Part shown: one piece after another, positions 20,235 to 29,745 of the stretch | How the letters are laid out: each line of letters starts with the position of its first letter | Position numbering within the stretch: position 1 is the first letter of the stretch | Source of the DNA: Lineus longissimus | Taxonomy: Eukaryota > Nemertea > Pilidiophora > Heteronemertea > Lineidae | Direction: 5' to 3' | NCBI RefSeq assembly: GCF_910592395.1 | Contig: NC_088317.1 | Span: 18,524,039 to 18,588,038 of the forward strand | Length of the DNA: 64,000 nucleotides | Position numbers and translations under genes: made by a program | The notes under the pieces: generated by a model | The model's database searches: none | What the model saw: only the letters and a program-made list of their open reading frames with translations | What the model was told of the DNA's origin: nothing

Positions 20235-22050
20235 TATGAAATTTCCAGACTTTTGAACGATCATAAGTTGAGAAAATCAACTCCAATAATTACATCTATT
20301 TACGGACCGCAATTATTTTCTGCAGGTCGGCAATCTTTGTTTATAGTTGTGGTTGTCGCTTCTTGTAAACTGTGCATGCTTATGCTCGTGTTCGGCCTTA
20401 ATTTTTTTTCTTAACACCCCAAGCTCAAAAACCACTTGGAGATGGCACTTTTTCTGATTGTTCCTCGACGAAACCACATGGGTACGGTCGGGGGCGATGC
20501 CCTGCATAGCCTCATACCACTCTCGTTCCTCGGTGTGACCAGAATTATTTTTTAAATCTTTGTTAAGTAAAATTTCTAATTTTTTCTTACCACCCCAAGC
20601 TCAAAAACCACTTGGAGATGACACTTTTTCTGATTGTTCCTCGACCAAACCACATGGATACGGTCGGGAACGATGCCCTGCATAGCCTCATACCACTCTC
20701 GATCCTAGGTGTGACCAGAATTTTTTTCTAAATCTTTGTTAAGTAAAATTTCTAATTTTTTCTTACCACCCCAAGCTCAAAAACCACTTGGAGATGGCAC
20801 TTTTTCTGATTGTTCCTCGACCAAACCACATGTGTACGGTCGGGGACGATGCCCCACATAGCCTCATACCACTCTCGTTCCTAGGTGTGACCAGAATTTG
20901 TTTCAAATATTTGTAAGTAAATTTTCTAATTTTTTTCTCACCACCTCAAGCTCAAAAACCACTTGGAGATGGCACTTTTTCTGATTGTTCCTCGACCAAA
21001 CCACATGGGTACGGTCGGGGACAGTAGCCTCATACCACTCTCGTTCCTTGGTGTGACCAATATTTTTAAAGTAAATTTTCCATTTTTTTTCTTAACACCC
21101 CAAGCTAAAAAAACACTTGGAGATGGCACTTTTTCTGATTGTTCCTCGACCAAACCACATGGGTACGGTCGGGGGCGATGCCCTGCATGGCCTCATACCA
21201 CTCTCGTTCCTAGGTGTGACCAGAATTTAAAAAAAATATTTTTAAAGTTAATTTTCCATATTTTTCTTAACACCCCAAGCTCAAAAACCACTTGGAGATG
21301 GCACTTTTTCTGATTGTTCCTCGACAAAACCACATGGGTACGGTCGGGGGCGATGCCCTGCATAGCCTCATACCACTCTCGGTCCTAGGTGTGACCAGAA
21401 TTTGTTTAAAATATTTTAAAAGTAAATTTTCCATTTTTTTTCTTAACACCCCAAGCTCAAAAACCACTCGGAGATGCCACTTTTTCTGATTGTTCCTCGA
21501 CCAAACCACATGGGTACGGTCGGGGACGATGCCCCGCATAGCCTCATACCACTCTCGTTCCTAGGTGTGACCCGAATTTTTCAAAAATATTTTTAAAGTA
21601 AATTTTCCATTTTTTTTCTTACCACCCCAAGCTCAAAAACCACTTGGAGATGGCACTTTTTCTGATTGTTCCTCGACTAAACCACATGGGTACGGTCGGG
21701 GGCGATGCCCTGCATAGCCTCATACCACTCTCGATCCTAGGTGTGACCAGAATGTTTTAAAAAATCTTTGTTAAGTAAAATTTCGAATTTTTTCTTACCA
21801 CCCCAAGCTCAAAAACACTTGGAGATGGCACTTTTTCTGATTGTTCCTCGACCAAACCACATGTGTACGGTCGGGGACGATGCCCCACATAGCCTAGCTC
21901 ATACCACCAAATTTACTTTAAAAATATTTTGGAAAAATTCGGGTCACACCTAGGAACGAGAGTGGTATGAGGCTATGCGGGGCATCGTCCCCGACCGTAC
22001 ATATGTGGTCTGGTCGAGGAACAATCGAAAAAAGTGCCATCTCCAAGCTG
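20235..22050 (+). repeat. Leader plus 176-bp satellite block, right copy, ending in an inverted unit
   Basis: The same leader as at 4218-4390 is found at 20235-20408. It is followed by nine direct units (near 20419, 20597, 20773, 20948, 21105, 21279, 21451, 21627 and 21807). At 21905-22050 one unit is present in reverse orientation, making a large hairpin-like end. The block has the same orientation as the left copy, so it is a direct internal duplication. Confidence 0.9.
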
Positions 22051-22276
22051 CTTGTCTCCAGAAATGAACCCCTTACTGGTGCTGCCCTCCTGAAAATACT
22101 CGGGGGACCATAGAACTGAAATCAATATTTTATGAAAGATTGAATACTAGTCTATAATTCAAATCAATATTTTTCTTGATTACCTTTGTATTAACCCACG
22201 CCACCCCAGGGTCAACTTTTTGTTTTTATTCTTCAATAATTTGTACCGTTGTAGGTGTCACTGGTCTTGTGCCTGT

Positions 22277-22425
22277 AACGCAAAAACTCCAAAAATGGGG
22301 CTGGAAATTTAGTGCTAGCTTGACACTTTACCCGAGTAAGTTCGAGTAAGACCCGAGTAAACTTGGTGCTGGAAATATGGGGCCAGCTTGATTTGGGTAG
22401 AGAAATTTGGTGCTAGCTTGACACA
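22277..22425 (-). repeat. Right terminal inverted repeat of the giant element
   Basis: This is the reverse complement of 3824-3972 with 8 mismatches and no gaps, ending ...GCTAGCTTGACACA at 22425. Confidence 0.85.
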
Positions 22426-22428
22426 AGC

Positions 22429-22437
22429 AGGATGTAG
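22429..22437 (+). repeat. Candidate target-site duplication, right copy (AGGATGTAG)
   Basis: Exact copy of 3812-3820, placed after the spacer AGC (22426-22428). Confidence 0.7.
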
Positions 22438-23500
22438 GGGCATGCAATGGGAGGATAGGTCATGCCCCAGACATCAACAATCGGTGATCCTCAATATTGG
22501 TCACCATGGCATGCATGCATGCATATCTTAGAATAAATTAACTATGTTGCATATACATGGCTGCATAGCAAAATAGTCAAAATTAGCAAAGATATGCACA
22601 TGTCACTGTGCTACGAGTATTTGGTCAGCAGGCGTTCGTCTATTATGCGATCACGCCACTTCAAAACGTTGAGCAGATAAACGAAAGTTTGATACCTAAC
22701 TAATTTCTGAAAGATCAATATTTTGGTTTTGCTAATGTGCCTTCACTAATATGTTCTTTCGTTTTCATCTCAAGAAATATCAACCTGAAAGTGATCTTGA
22801 TTTTATCGATAGATACCTATTACACCAATTAATATTCTTATGTAAGAGTTTTTTTAATATATTTGTCATAACAATTTTACAATACCCAAAATATGGGTCA
22901 TACCAGCAGACCACAGGCCTAGTCTACATATAGGCCCCTACTATAAATCAGATACTTGGTCGTGGTCAATTGGACAGATTACCACTCGGAAGAGATTGTC
23001 CCCATGTTTATTAGAAATGTCTTTAGGGACCGACTGACTGATGAGACTGCCCATATGATTATTGGAGATGTCTCTTGGACAAATTTCTCTTCGAGTAATT
23101 TCTAATTGAGGAGCCAGCACAATTAAATACTCCATTGGCATGTGTGATGTTATCATCAGTATCTTTGTCACAATTCTGTATCCACTTTCATCTCGGTTGT
23201 GTTGGCATTTGTTTCAGGTATCGCACATTCCCAGAAACCCAATGTTCTGTTGATTGTTGTGGATGATTTGAGACCAGCTATTGGCTGCTAGTGCTACGGC
23301 TAAAAATCAAACGAGGACTGACAACGAATTTGAGGGCTTCTTTCCAAAATTACACTGTAGACAAATTGATCAAGTAAAGTATTTTTATGTAGATATTGAC
23401 GTAATTTTGGTGGCACGTTTAAGATGACTGTGGTCCCAAGGTAGTACTCAAGTTGTACTTAAAGAGTTGTCAGGTAGATATTGTGTACTGCCAGTCTCGT
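22438..23500. other. Intergenic sequence right of the giant element
   Basis: No gene is recognised. A CATGCATGCATGCAT run lies at 22508-22525. A minus-strand open stretch (22941-23171) contains an imperfect internal duplication (PRDISNNHMG / PKDISNKHGD) and is judged non-coding. Confidence 0.35.
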
Positions 23501-23504
23501 GAGA

Positions 23505-24020
23505 TCAGATAACCAGCTGGCAGAGGTTGGTTGTTCCATTGTCCGTCCTTGTGAGATGATTACCACGGTACAACCAAATCAGTTGTCTTGTACAGCTAAA
23601 TAACCATTTGAAGTTGTGTCAATTACTTCCCAACCTGACCAGATAACCAGCTGGCAGATGCTGGTTGTTCCATTTTCCGTCCTTGTGAGATGATTACCAC
23701 GGTACAACCAAATCAGTTGTCTTGTATCACAGTGTAATGTTGTCTTGTACAGCTAAAGAACCCTTTGAAGGTTGTGTCAATGTCTTCCCAACCTGACCAG
23801 ATATCCAGCTGGAAGAGGTTGGTTGTTACGTAGGCTGTCCTGTCGTCTCCAAAGTTCATTAGCGGTAACCTTAGTGTAATTTTTAGGTTGTGTCAAGGTC
23901 TTCCCAACCTGACCAGATAACCAGCTGGCAGAGGGTAGTTGTTTTGCGTCAGAGTTTTTATGTTGTGTCAAAACCTTCACAATCTGAATAGATCAGCAGC
24001 TGGCAGAGATTGATTGTTTC
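23505..24020 (+). repeat. Diverged tandem repeat with CCAGCTGGCAGAGGTTGGTTGTT core
   Basis: Five core copies (near 23513, 23645, 23807, 23920 and 23998) are spaced 78-160 bp apart. The first two units are nearly identical over about 130 bp (GTCCGTCCTTGTGAGATGATTACCACGGTACAACC). No coding is seen. Confidence 0.75.
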
Positions 24021-24284
24021 CACATCCCACAGACCATGCAGACAGAAAGATATTGGGATTTCACCAATCGCAATTGCCGTTGCCTGTACCATGACAGAAG
24101 ACGGACAATAGTGCGATGGGCTTCATGATTTTGCTTGGGTTGGGGAGTTTCTGGGCTGATAAGGGCAGACATACATTGGATCAGGTCAAGTATTGGGGTT
24201 GAGAAAGTGTTAGGTGTTGGTGTAGGGGGCCTACCCTAAGGATAAAATAATGTGTCTCAATTTCACCATGGCAATCTGACAGCA

Positions 24285-24440
24285 CTTCACCATAGTGAAT
24301 TGGGACGGTGAAATATTTTACCATGGTGAGCATGGTAAATTCTACATTCATGGTGAGCATGGTAAACTTTGAATTCACCATGGTGAACGCTGCATTCACC
24401 ATGGTGAGCATGGTCAACTCCGATTTTACCATGGTGAATC
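24285..24440 (+). repeat. Palindromic TTCACCATGGTGAA minisatellite
   Basis: Six or seven copies of a CACCATGGTGA or ACCATGGTGAGCATGGT word are spaced about 20 bp apart, each a short perfect palindrome. Confidence 0.75.
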
Positions 24441-25120
24441 TGAGATTTTTTTCTTAAGGGTCATCTCCATCCAAACCAATTCACCGACTTAACGTTGCCC
24501 TCTTTTAAGGCAACAAAATAATGAAAACAGATGCAAAGACAGGAGACTAAAGACGGAATACAATGTACAGAACACAGCCTTGTTATTCATGAAACATAGA
24601 CTCTTGTCGACAACAAACAGTCAACAGAATTTTGGCAGGATTTTTCAAAATAACAATGATGTGAAAGGAAAAAATACAATAAAATATAGCAATAAAAGTA
24701 AGTCACTCTATTGCAAATTACTTCCCACTAACAAGTTGAGGTGTGCCCACAAGTTGCTCGACAATCAAAATGGATTGATACGACGAACACCAGAGTTCAA
24801 AGGCGAGAAAGGATTCACTTTTTGCCCACATCAACGCATCATTCATTGAAATCGCTGTTGATCGAGGAGCGACACGTGGCCATCGGAGTGACTAGGGAGA
24901 TGAGAGCTGGCGATTCAGTCCATGCCTGTTCGAACAGGCCACCATTCCTCTCCTACACTGCTTTGGAGTCTTTGGTAAACTCGGATGAGATCATCAGTGG
25001 GTGGCGACTTCTTCCTAGATTTTCTGAAGACAGAAAATAGAATTCAATTCAATACAGTACATGATTGTGGCAGAGCAAGGGACAAGGATGTGATGTGACA
25101 AGATCGAAGAGCAAGACCAG
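24441..25120. other. Intergenic; weak open frame only
   Basis: A plus-strand open stretch at 24741-25040 (99 codons) has no recognisable family. No gene is called. Confidence 0.35.
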
Positions 25121-25134
25121 CGTGAATCTACACG

Positions 25135-25405
25135 ACACACTATGGACTAGTGGCTCAGATTCTCAACTAGAGGTCAAGAGGTCCCTGGTTCGAATCCTAC
25201 AGTCGGTGAGAGACTCAGGCAGGTCTCTTAGACACTTGCCTCACTACCCAGATGTATAAATGGGTTCTGGCGCTGGGCATATGGACAAATGGGACAGCAT
25301 TTTTTCCTTCTTTTTTTGTTACTAACAGGATTGTGTGCAGCCCAGGCTTCAATCTCTTCATCTATCTGGGCCCCCGACGATGGCACCTTTGGTCCTTTCT
25401 TTTCC
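25135..25405 (+). mobile_element. tRNA-derived SINE
   Basis: The plus strand starts with an A-box-like AGTGGCTCAGATTC and a B box GGTTCGAATCC (25187-25197). A body follows with the ACCCAGATGTATAAATGGG motif, often seen in invertebrate SINEs, and a T-rich region at 25299-25319. This is the usual order head, body, tail. The exact 3' end is uncertain. Confidence 0.6.
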
Positions 25406-25620
25406 AACAAGTGTCTGAAACAGTGAAAACAAAAACACAGTGGAAATCATTGACCGCGTTGTAGGTTAGACACTGCTGCTCAAATGATTTGAAATATTCT
25501 CCTCACAACTCAAAGAAGAAAACCTAGGTGGCTTTTTCGTTATGCATTTCTTTGCAGTGAATTAACGAGTAAACATCGTCTCTCAGACACTTGGGAAACG
25601 CATCTGAGAGCATCTCAGTT

Positions 25621-26016
25621 TCAAAATTTTCCTGCTGGAGACCCCCAGACCTCCCTTCGTGGGTGAGCGCCTACTGCGCTTTCATGTGATTGTGAGGGCG
25701 AGCCCTCACCATATTCAGGCTTCGCCCTCAACGGGGCCCCCTCTATCCAGCTGTGCTGGATCCACTCCCTTATTTGATGGTGACCTACCATGTGGTCCAG
25801 CCACCAGTCAGACAAGGATCCCCTTTTGCGATTTGTTGCTACTTCTGGCTGTACCGAGGCTACTTTTTGCTGGGTCACTGGATGTACCAAGTCATGCCCG
25901 CTGAAACGACGAGTGATCATATCAACATTGTTGTGGCGATACTCTACACCATCCCTTCGCAATTCCCACAGCCCGTGATCACTGTTCACTAAAAGATTTG
26001 AGAAACAAGTCGTCAC
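25621..26016 (-). CDS. Unidentified 131-codon open frame, probably transposon-derived
   Basis: A continuous minus-strand frame starts MTTCFSNLLVNSDHGLWELR and continues with charged, tryptophan-containing residues (SDWWLDHMVGHHQIREWIQH, then APLRAKPEYGEGSPSQS). Such composition suggests real former coding sequence. The end of the frame overlaps a GC-rich stretch, CCCAGACCTCCCTTCGTGGGTGAG in part, of the kind often found in repeats. No catalytic motif or family is recognised, and no splice context is needed. A plus-strand shadow frame (25753-25992) exists. I lean to a transposon gene remnant. Confidence 0.3.
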   Translation of the reverse strand: MTTCFSNLLVNSDHGLWELRRDGVEYRHNNVDMITRRFSGHDLVHPVTQQKVASVQPEVATNRKRGSLSDWWLDHMVGHHQIREWIQHSWIEGAPLRAKPEYGEGSPSQSHESAVGAHPRREVWGSPAGKF

Positions 26017-26910
26017 AATTCCGTTGGCGTCATATGCAATTTGAATTGCAGCAGACGTCGCGGTTTAACATAAGCTGTGTACCGGTGCTACCGAATACGC
26101 TGCATGACACAAGGGCCTTAACATCACAGTAGAAAAGAATCATATTGAATTTGGCTAAATCACAGGGCTCAGCCAGGCCTCTGAATCTGATATCATGATG
26201 GGGGGCGGGCGAGGGGGTTGGTCCAGCAGCGGCTGGCAGCGGACATTTGTCTTGACTCTTGCTTAGCGCTGCTACAGCTTAAAGTGCTGTGGTACAGTCT
26301 AGAAGCAGTGTCATCATTGGCGAAATGGACCAAAGTTTGTGAGGGGCTGAGTTTCGTCCAAAAATAGATCTGTTTACACACTACGGCAATGGCGTATTGC
26401 AGGTACACGTCAACGGGTCATTGATTGTCGGACGTCAGTTCGCCAAGAAAACCAAAGGAATCGAAGGATTCATTGAACTCATCAACACATCATTAGTTTT
26501 CAGTGAAGTGCAACTGTATTCCTAGGTAAATCACTTTGGTATATAGAGAGTAAGATTACAATTAACTCACGTTAAAGTTTGAGTTCCGGGGAGGTAGCGT
26601 TGTCAGTACGTTGGTTTAGGGGCGCAATAACCTAGCTTATAGCCAGCAATTAGTACACTAAGATTTCAGTGATTAACATAATAGTTGCAAGTATTTGGCA
26701 TTTTAGATTCATATTTCGTGCTATAATAACTACGTTGTAAACATAATGCTCAAAATAGATTCATGAAAAAGTTGTTAGGGCAATATCAAGCAAGCAGTAA
26801 CGGAAAAAAGTGTAATTCCATTAACTGAATATTGTTTTTAAGCACTATAACATTTTAGGCCTACTTTTCCGTAAACCACGAGAACAATGTATGTGAAAAA
26901 AACAACACAT
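26017..26910. other. Intergenic; nothing recognised
   Basis: No repeat or ORF that I can support. Confidence 0.4.
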
Positions 26911-27109
26911 ATAAGTGAGGCGCCGAGTATACAGTAATTGTAAGGTAAAGAAAAGCTCGGTCTCTAAAGTCTGGAGGTCCGGAGTCCGTAACTGTGACGG
27001 TCACGAGAGTGATTTGTCCTTACGGATAGATCGAGAGGGCGGTTTGGGGTTCCGCCGACGGTGCTCGCATGCATTGGTCGTATCCCCGAAACCTTTACAA
27101 CGACAACAA

Positions 27110-27515
27110 ATCTGGTGGCATCCATGACGGTATAGGAATTGACGGTGAAGTTACAAAAAATCTGGTGGCATCCAATGACGGTATAGGAATTGACGGTGAA
27201 GGATCTCGTGGCATATCGGATGCGCATCCGAAGACGGTAAGGGAATTGACGGTGAAGGATCTCGTGGCATATCGGATGCGCATCCGAAGACGGTAAGGGA
27301 ATTGACGGTGAAGGATCTCGTGGCATATCGGATGCGCATCCGAAGACGGTAAGGGAATTGACGGTGAAGGATCTCGTGGCATATCGGATCCGAAGACGGT
27401 AAGGGAATTGACGGTGAAGGATCTCGTGGCATATCGGATGCGCATCCGAAGACGGTAAGGGAATTGACGGTAAAGGATCTCGTGGCATATCGGATGCGCA
27501 TCCGATGACGGTTTT
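27110..27515 (+). repeat. 56-bp minisatellite
   Basis: About seven units with an exact 56-bp period (GACGGTAAGGGAATTGACGG ... CTCGTGGCATATCGGATGCG). One unit lacks a short GCGCATCC piece near 27390. The first units (27110-27190) are a diverged form with AAATCTGGTGGCATCCA. All three minus-strand frames are open because 56 is not a multiple of three and the unit lacks minus-strand stops. This is not a gene. Confidence 0.92.
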
Positions 27516-27545
27516 ATATACATATATATATATTATATAAATTTT
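27516..27545. repeat. AT-rich (TA)n stretch
   Basis: A short TATATACATATATATATATT run directly after the 56-bp array. Confidence 0.8.
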
Positions 27546-27599
27546 AGTTTTACAATATTATGTAAGTGCAAGCTCTAGTGAGCTCACACAACTGTTTGA

Positions 27600-28815
27600 C
27601 AGTCCTGGCTCCTCCATCGTGCTGACAACATGATGAGAGAGATGAGACAGTCACAGCCAGGCAAAATAAGTCTTGGCTGCTCTGCCAAGTTGTCAATATG
27701 GTGAGAGAGATGAGGAAGTCACAGCCAGGCCGAATCAGTCCTGGCTGCTCCACCGTGTTGACAACATGATGAGAGAGATGAGACAGTCACAGCCAGGCCG
27801 CATCAATCTTCGCCGCACTGCCTAGTTGTTAATAAGGCGAGAGAGATGAGACAGTCAGAGCCAGGCCGAATCAGTTCTGGCTGCTCCACCGTGTTGACAA
27901 TAATTATGGTGAAAGAGATGAGACAGTCACAGCCAGGCCAAATCAGTCTTGGCTGCTCTGCCAAGTTGTCAACATGGTGAGAGAGATGAGGCAGTCACAG
28001 CCAGGCCGAATCAGTCCTGGCTGCTCCACCGTGTTGACAACATGATGAGAGAGATGAGGAAGTCACAGCCAGGCCGAATCAATCCTGGCTGCTCCACCGT
28101 ACTGACAACATGATGCGAGTGATGAGACAGTCACAGCCAGGCCACATCAACCTTCGCCGCACTGTCTAGTTGTTAATATGGCGAGAGAGATGAGACAGTC
28201 ACAGCGAGGCCGAATCAGTTCTGGCTGCTCCACCGTGTTGACAATAATTATGGTGAGAGAGATGAGACAGTCACAGCCAGGCCAAATCAGTCTTGGCTGC
28301 TCTGCCAAGTTGTCAACATGGTGAGAGAGATGAGGAAGTCACAGCCAGGCCGAATCAGTCCTGGCTGCTCCACCGTGTTGACAACATGATGAGAGAGATG
28401 AGGAAGTCACTGCCAACATGATGAGAGACATGAGACAGTCACAGCCAGGTCACATCAGTCTTCGCCGTACTGCTTAGTTGTTAACATGGTGAGAGAGATG
28501 AGACAGTCACAGCCAGGCGAATCAGTCTTGGCTGCTCTGCCAAATTGTTAACATGGTGAGAGAGATGAGACAGTCAGAGCCAGGCCGAATCAGTCCTGGC
28601 CGCTCCACCGTGTTGACAACATGATGAGAGAGATGAGACGGTCACAGCCAAGCCACATCAGTCTTGGCTGCTCCACCGTGTTGACAACATGATGAGAGAG
28701 ATGAGATAGTCACAGCCAGGCCACATCAGTCTTTGCTGCTCTGCCAAGTTGTCAACATGGTGAGAGAGATGAGACAGTCACAGCAAGGCCGAATCAGTTC
28801 TGGCTGCTCCACCCC
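27600..28815. repeat. 68-bp minisatellite array, copy 2
   Basis: Same family as 2548-3532: about 18 units alternating the CTCCACCGTGTTGACAA and CTCTGCCAAGTTGTCAA halves, with occasional AATAATTATGG variants at 27900 and 28245. Confidence 0.92.
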
Positions 28816-28935
28816 ACGTGACTTCATCGACGAGTATGCGAAATCCTTTTGTTCGGCCTCATTCAGCGTTTTGCCCCGAGAGGGGAGGAGAATGGCTGCT
28901 CCCCAGCTGTCCCGTTCGAGGAGGCAAGACCACAA
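28816..28935 (-). pseudogene. Short open fragment joined to the 68-bp array, unidentified transposon protein piece
   Basis: On the minus strand a frame reads WSCLLERDSWGAAILLPSRG, then KTLNEAEQKDFAYSSMKSRG, and runs into the array. It looks like degenerate coding sequence, but the family is not recognised. Like the fragment at 3533-3694 it is cut off exactly at the array border. Confidence 0.35.
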
Positions 28936-29489
28936 TTGATTTTTAAGCCTTTAAGCAGTTAAATTGTCAATGTTTGACCGCGACGCATCAAATACTGCGT
29001 GGGGTTGTGAATCTGAAATTTAGATTATGTTATTCCGGAGAGTCGGGCAAGTAAATGGTGAAAAATAAACTGGTAGTTGACCACGGAATTTTTTTGATAA
29101 TCGACAAATTAGACAGACTTTGATATTTCCACTCTTTTCAGCCAACTGGCAGAAAAACTCAAAACACGCCCCCTATTACCCAATTAGCAAAATTCGAAAT
29201 TAATTTTTTCATCAAATAATTTCTTTATATCGGTAGACTTGCCACAGCAAATATTTTTCAAAACCTCTCCAAATATGTACTTGAGAGTTAAAAACATGCA
29301 CTCGTCTAATTGATAGGCCTGGTTCATACATTAGAAATAGCGTCGTTAGCTTTCTTGAGACGTTTGCTTTGCCCACCCACCCACCCCAGTTCTCCGTCCT
29401 TTCGCTTTTCTGCTTTTGCAGATGTCGTGCTCAGTTCCTCCCAATACTCTTCCTCATGAGCACACGATTGGATGGAGTCACGTGGGTTG
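28936..29489. other. Unique segment splitting the 68-bp array
   Basis: A spacer of about 550 bp interrupts the minisatellite family. 29324-29480 is open on the minus strand (CAHEEEYWEELSTTSAKAEK) with lysine- and glutamate-rich residues, again adjoining the array. No family is recognised. Confidence 0.4.
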
Positions 29490-29745
29490 CTATCACACCG
29501 TGTTGCCAACATGATGAGAGAGATGAGACAGTCACAGCCAGGCCACATCAGTCTTCGCCGCACTGCCTAGTTGTTAACATGGTGAGAGAGATGAGACAGT
29601 CACAGCCAGGCCGAATCAGTCCTGGCCGCTCCACCGTGTTGACAACATGATGAGAGAGATGAGACAGTCACAGCCAGGCCACATCAGTCTTCGCCGCACT
29701 GCCTAGTTGTTAACATGGTGAGAGAGATGAGACAGTCACAGCCAG
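29490..29745. repeat. 68-bp minisatellite array, copy 3
   Basis: About four units alternating two subtypes exactly (CCTGGCCGCTCCACCGTGTTG and TTCGCCGCACTGCCTAG halves), a clean 136-bp dimer. Confidence 0.9.

Larger units (their letters stand above)
3821..22428. mobile_element. Giant 18.6-kb DNA transposon with 149-bp terminal inverted repeats
   Basis: The two ends are inverted repeats of each other over 149 bp with 8 mismatches and no gaps (3824-3972 and 22277-22425), and direct repeats flank both ends. These are the marks of a cut-and-paste element. The 9-bp direct repeat would suit a Mutator-like (MULE) element. If only the adjacent AGC is the duplication, a 3-bp-duplication superfamily would fit instead. 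The interior holds satellites, SINE and pogo remnants, a start exon at 5708, exon-like cassettes and a copia insertion. I recognise no DDE transposase, so the copy is probably non-autonomous or badly decayed. The element identity is inferred; the inverted and direct repeats are seen. Confidence 0.7.

Noticed and set aside
20313-21539. Overlapping ORFs in the 176-bp satellite
   Set aside because: They recur once per unit on both strands and are by-products of the repeat.
23505-27515. CRISPR array
   Set aside because: The repeats lack constant short repeats with unique spacers of even length, and the genome is animal.
26964-27523. Three overlapping long minus-strand ORFs (116-174 codons)
   Set aside because: They are the three frames of the 56-bp minisatellite, not independent genes.
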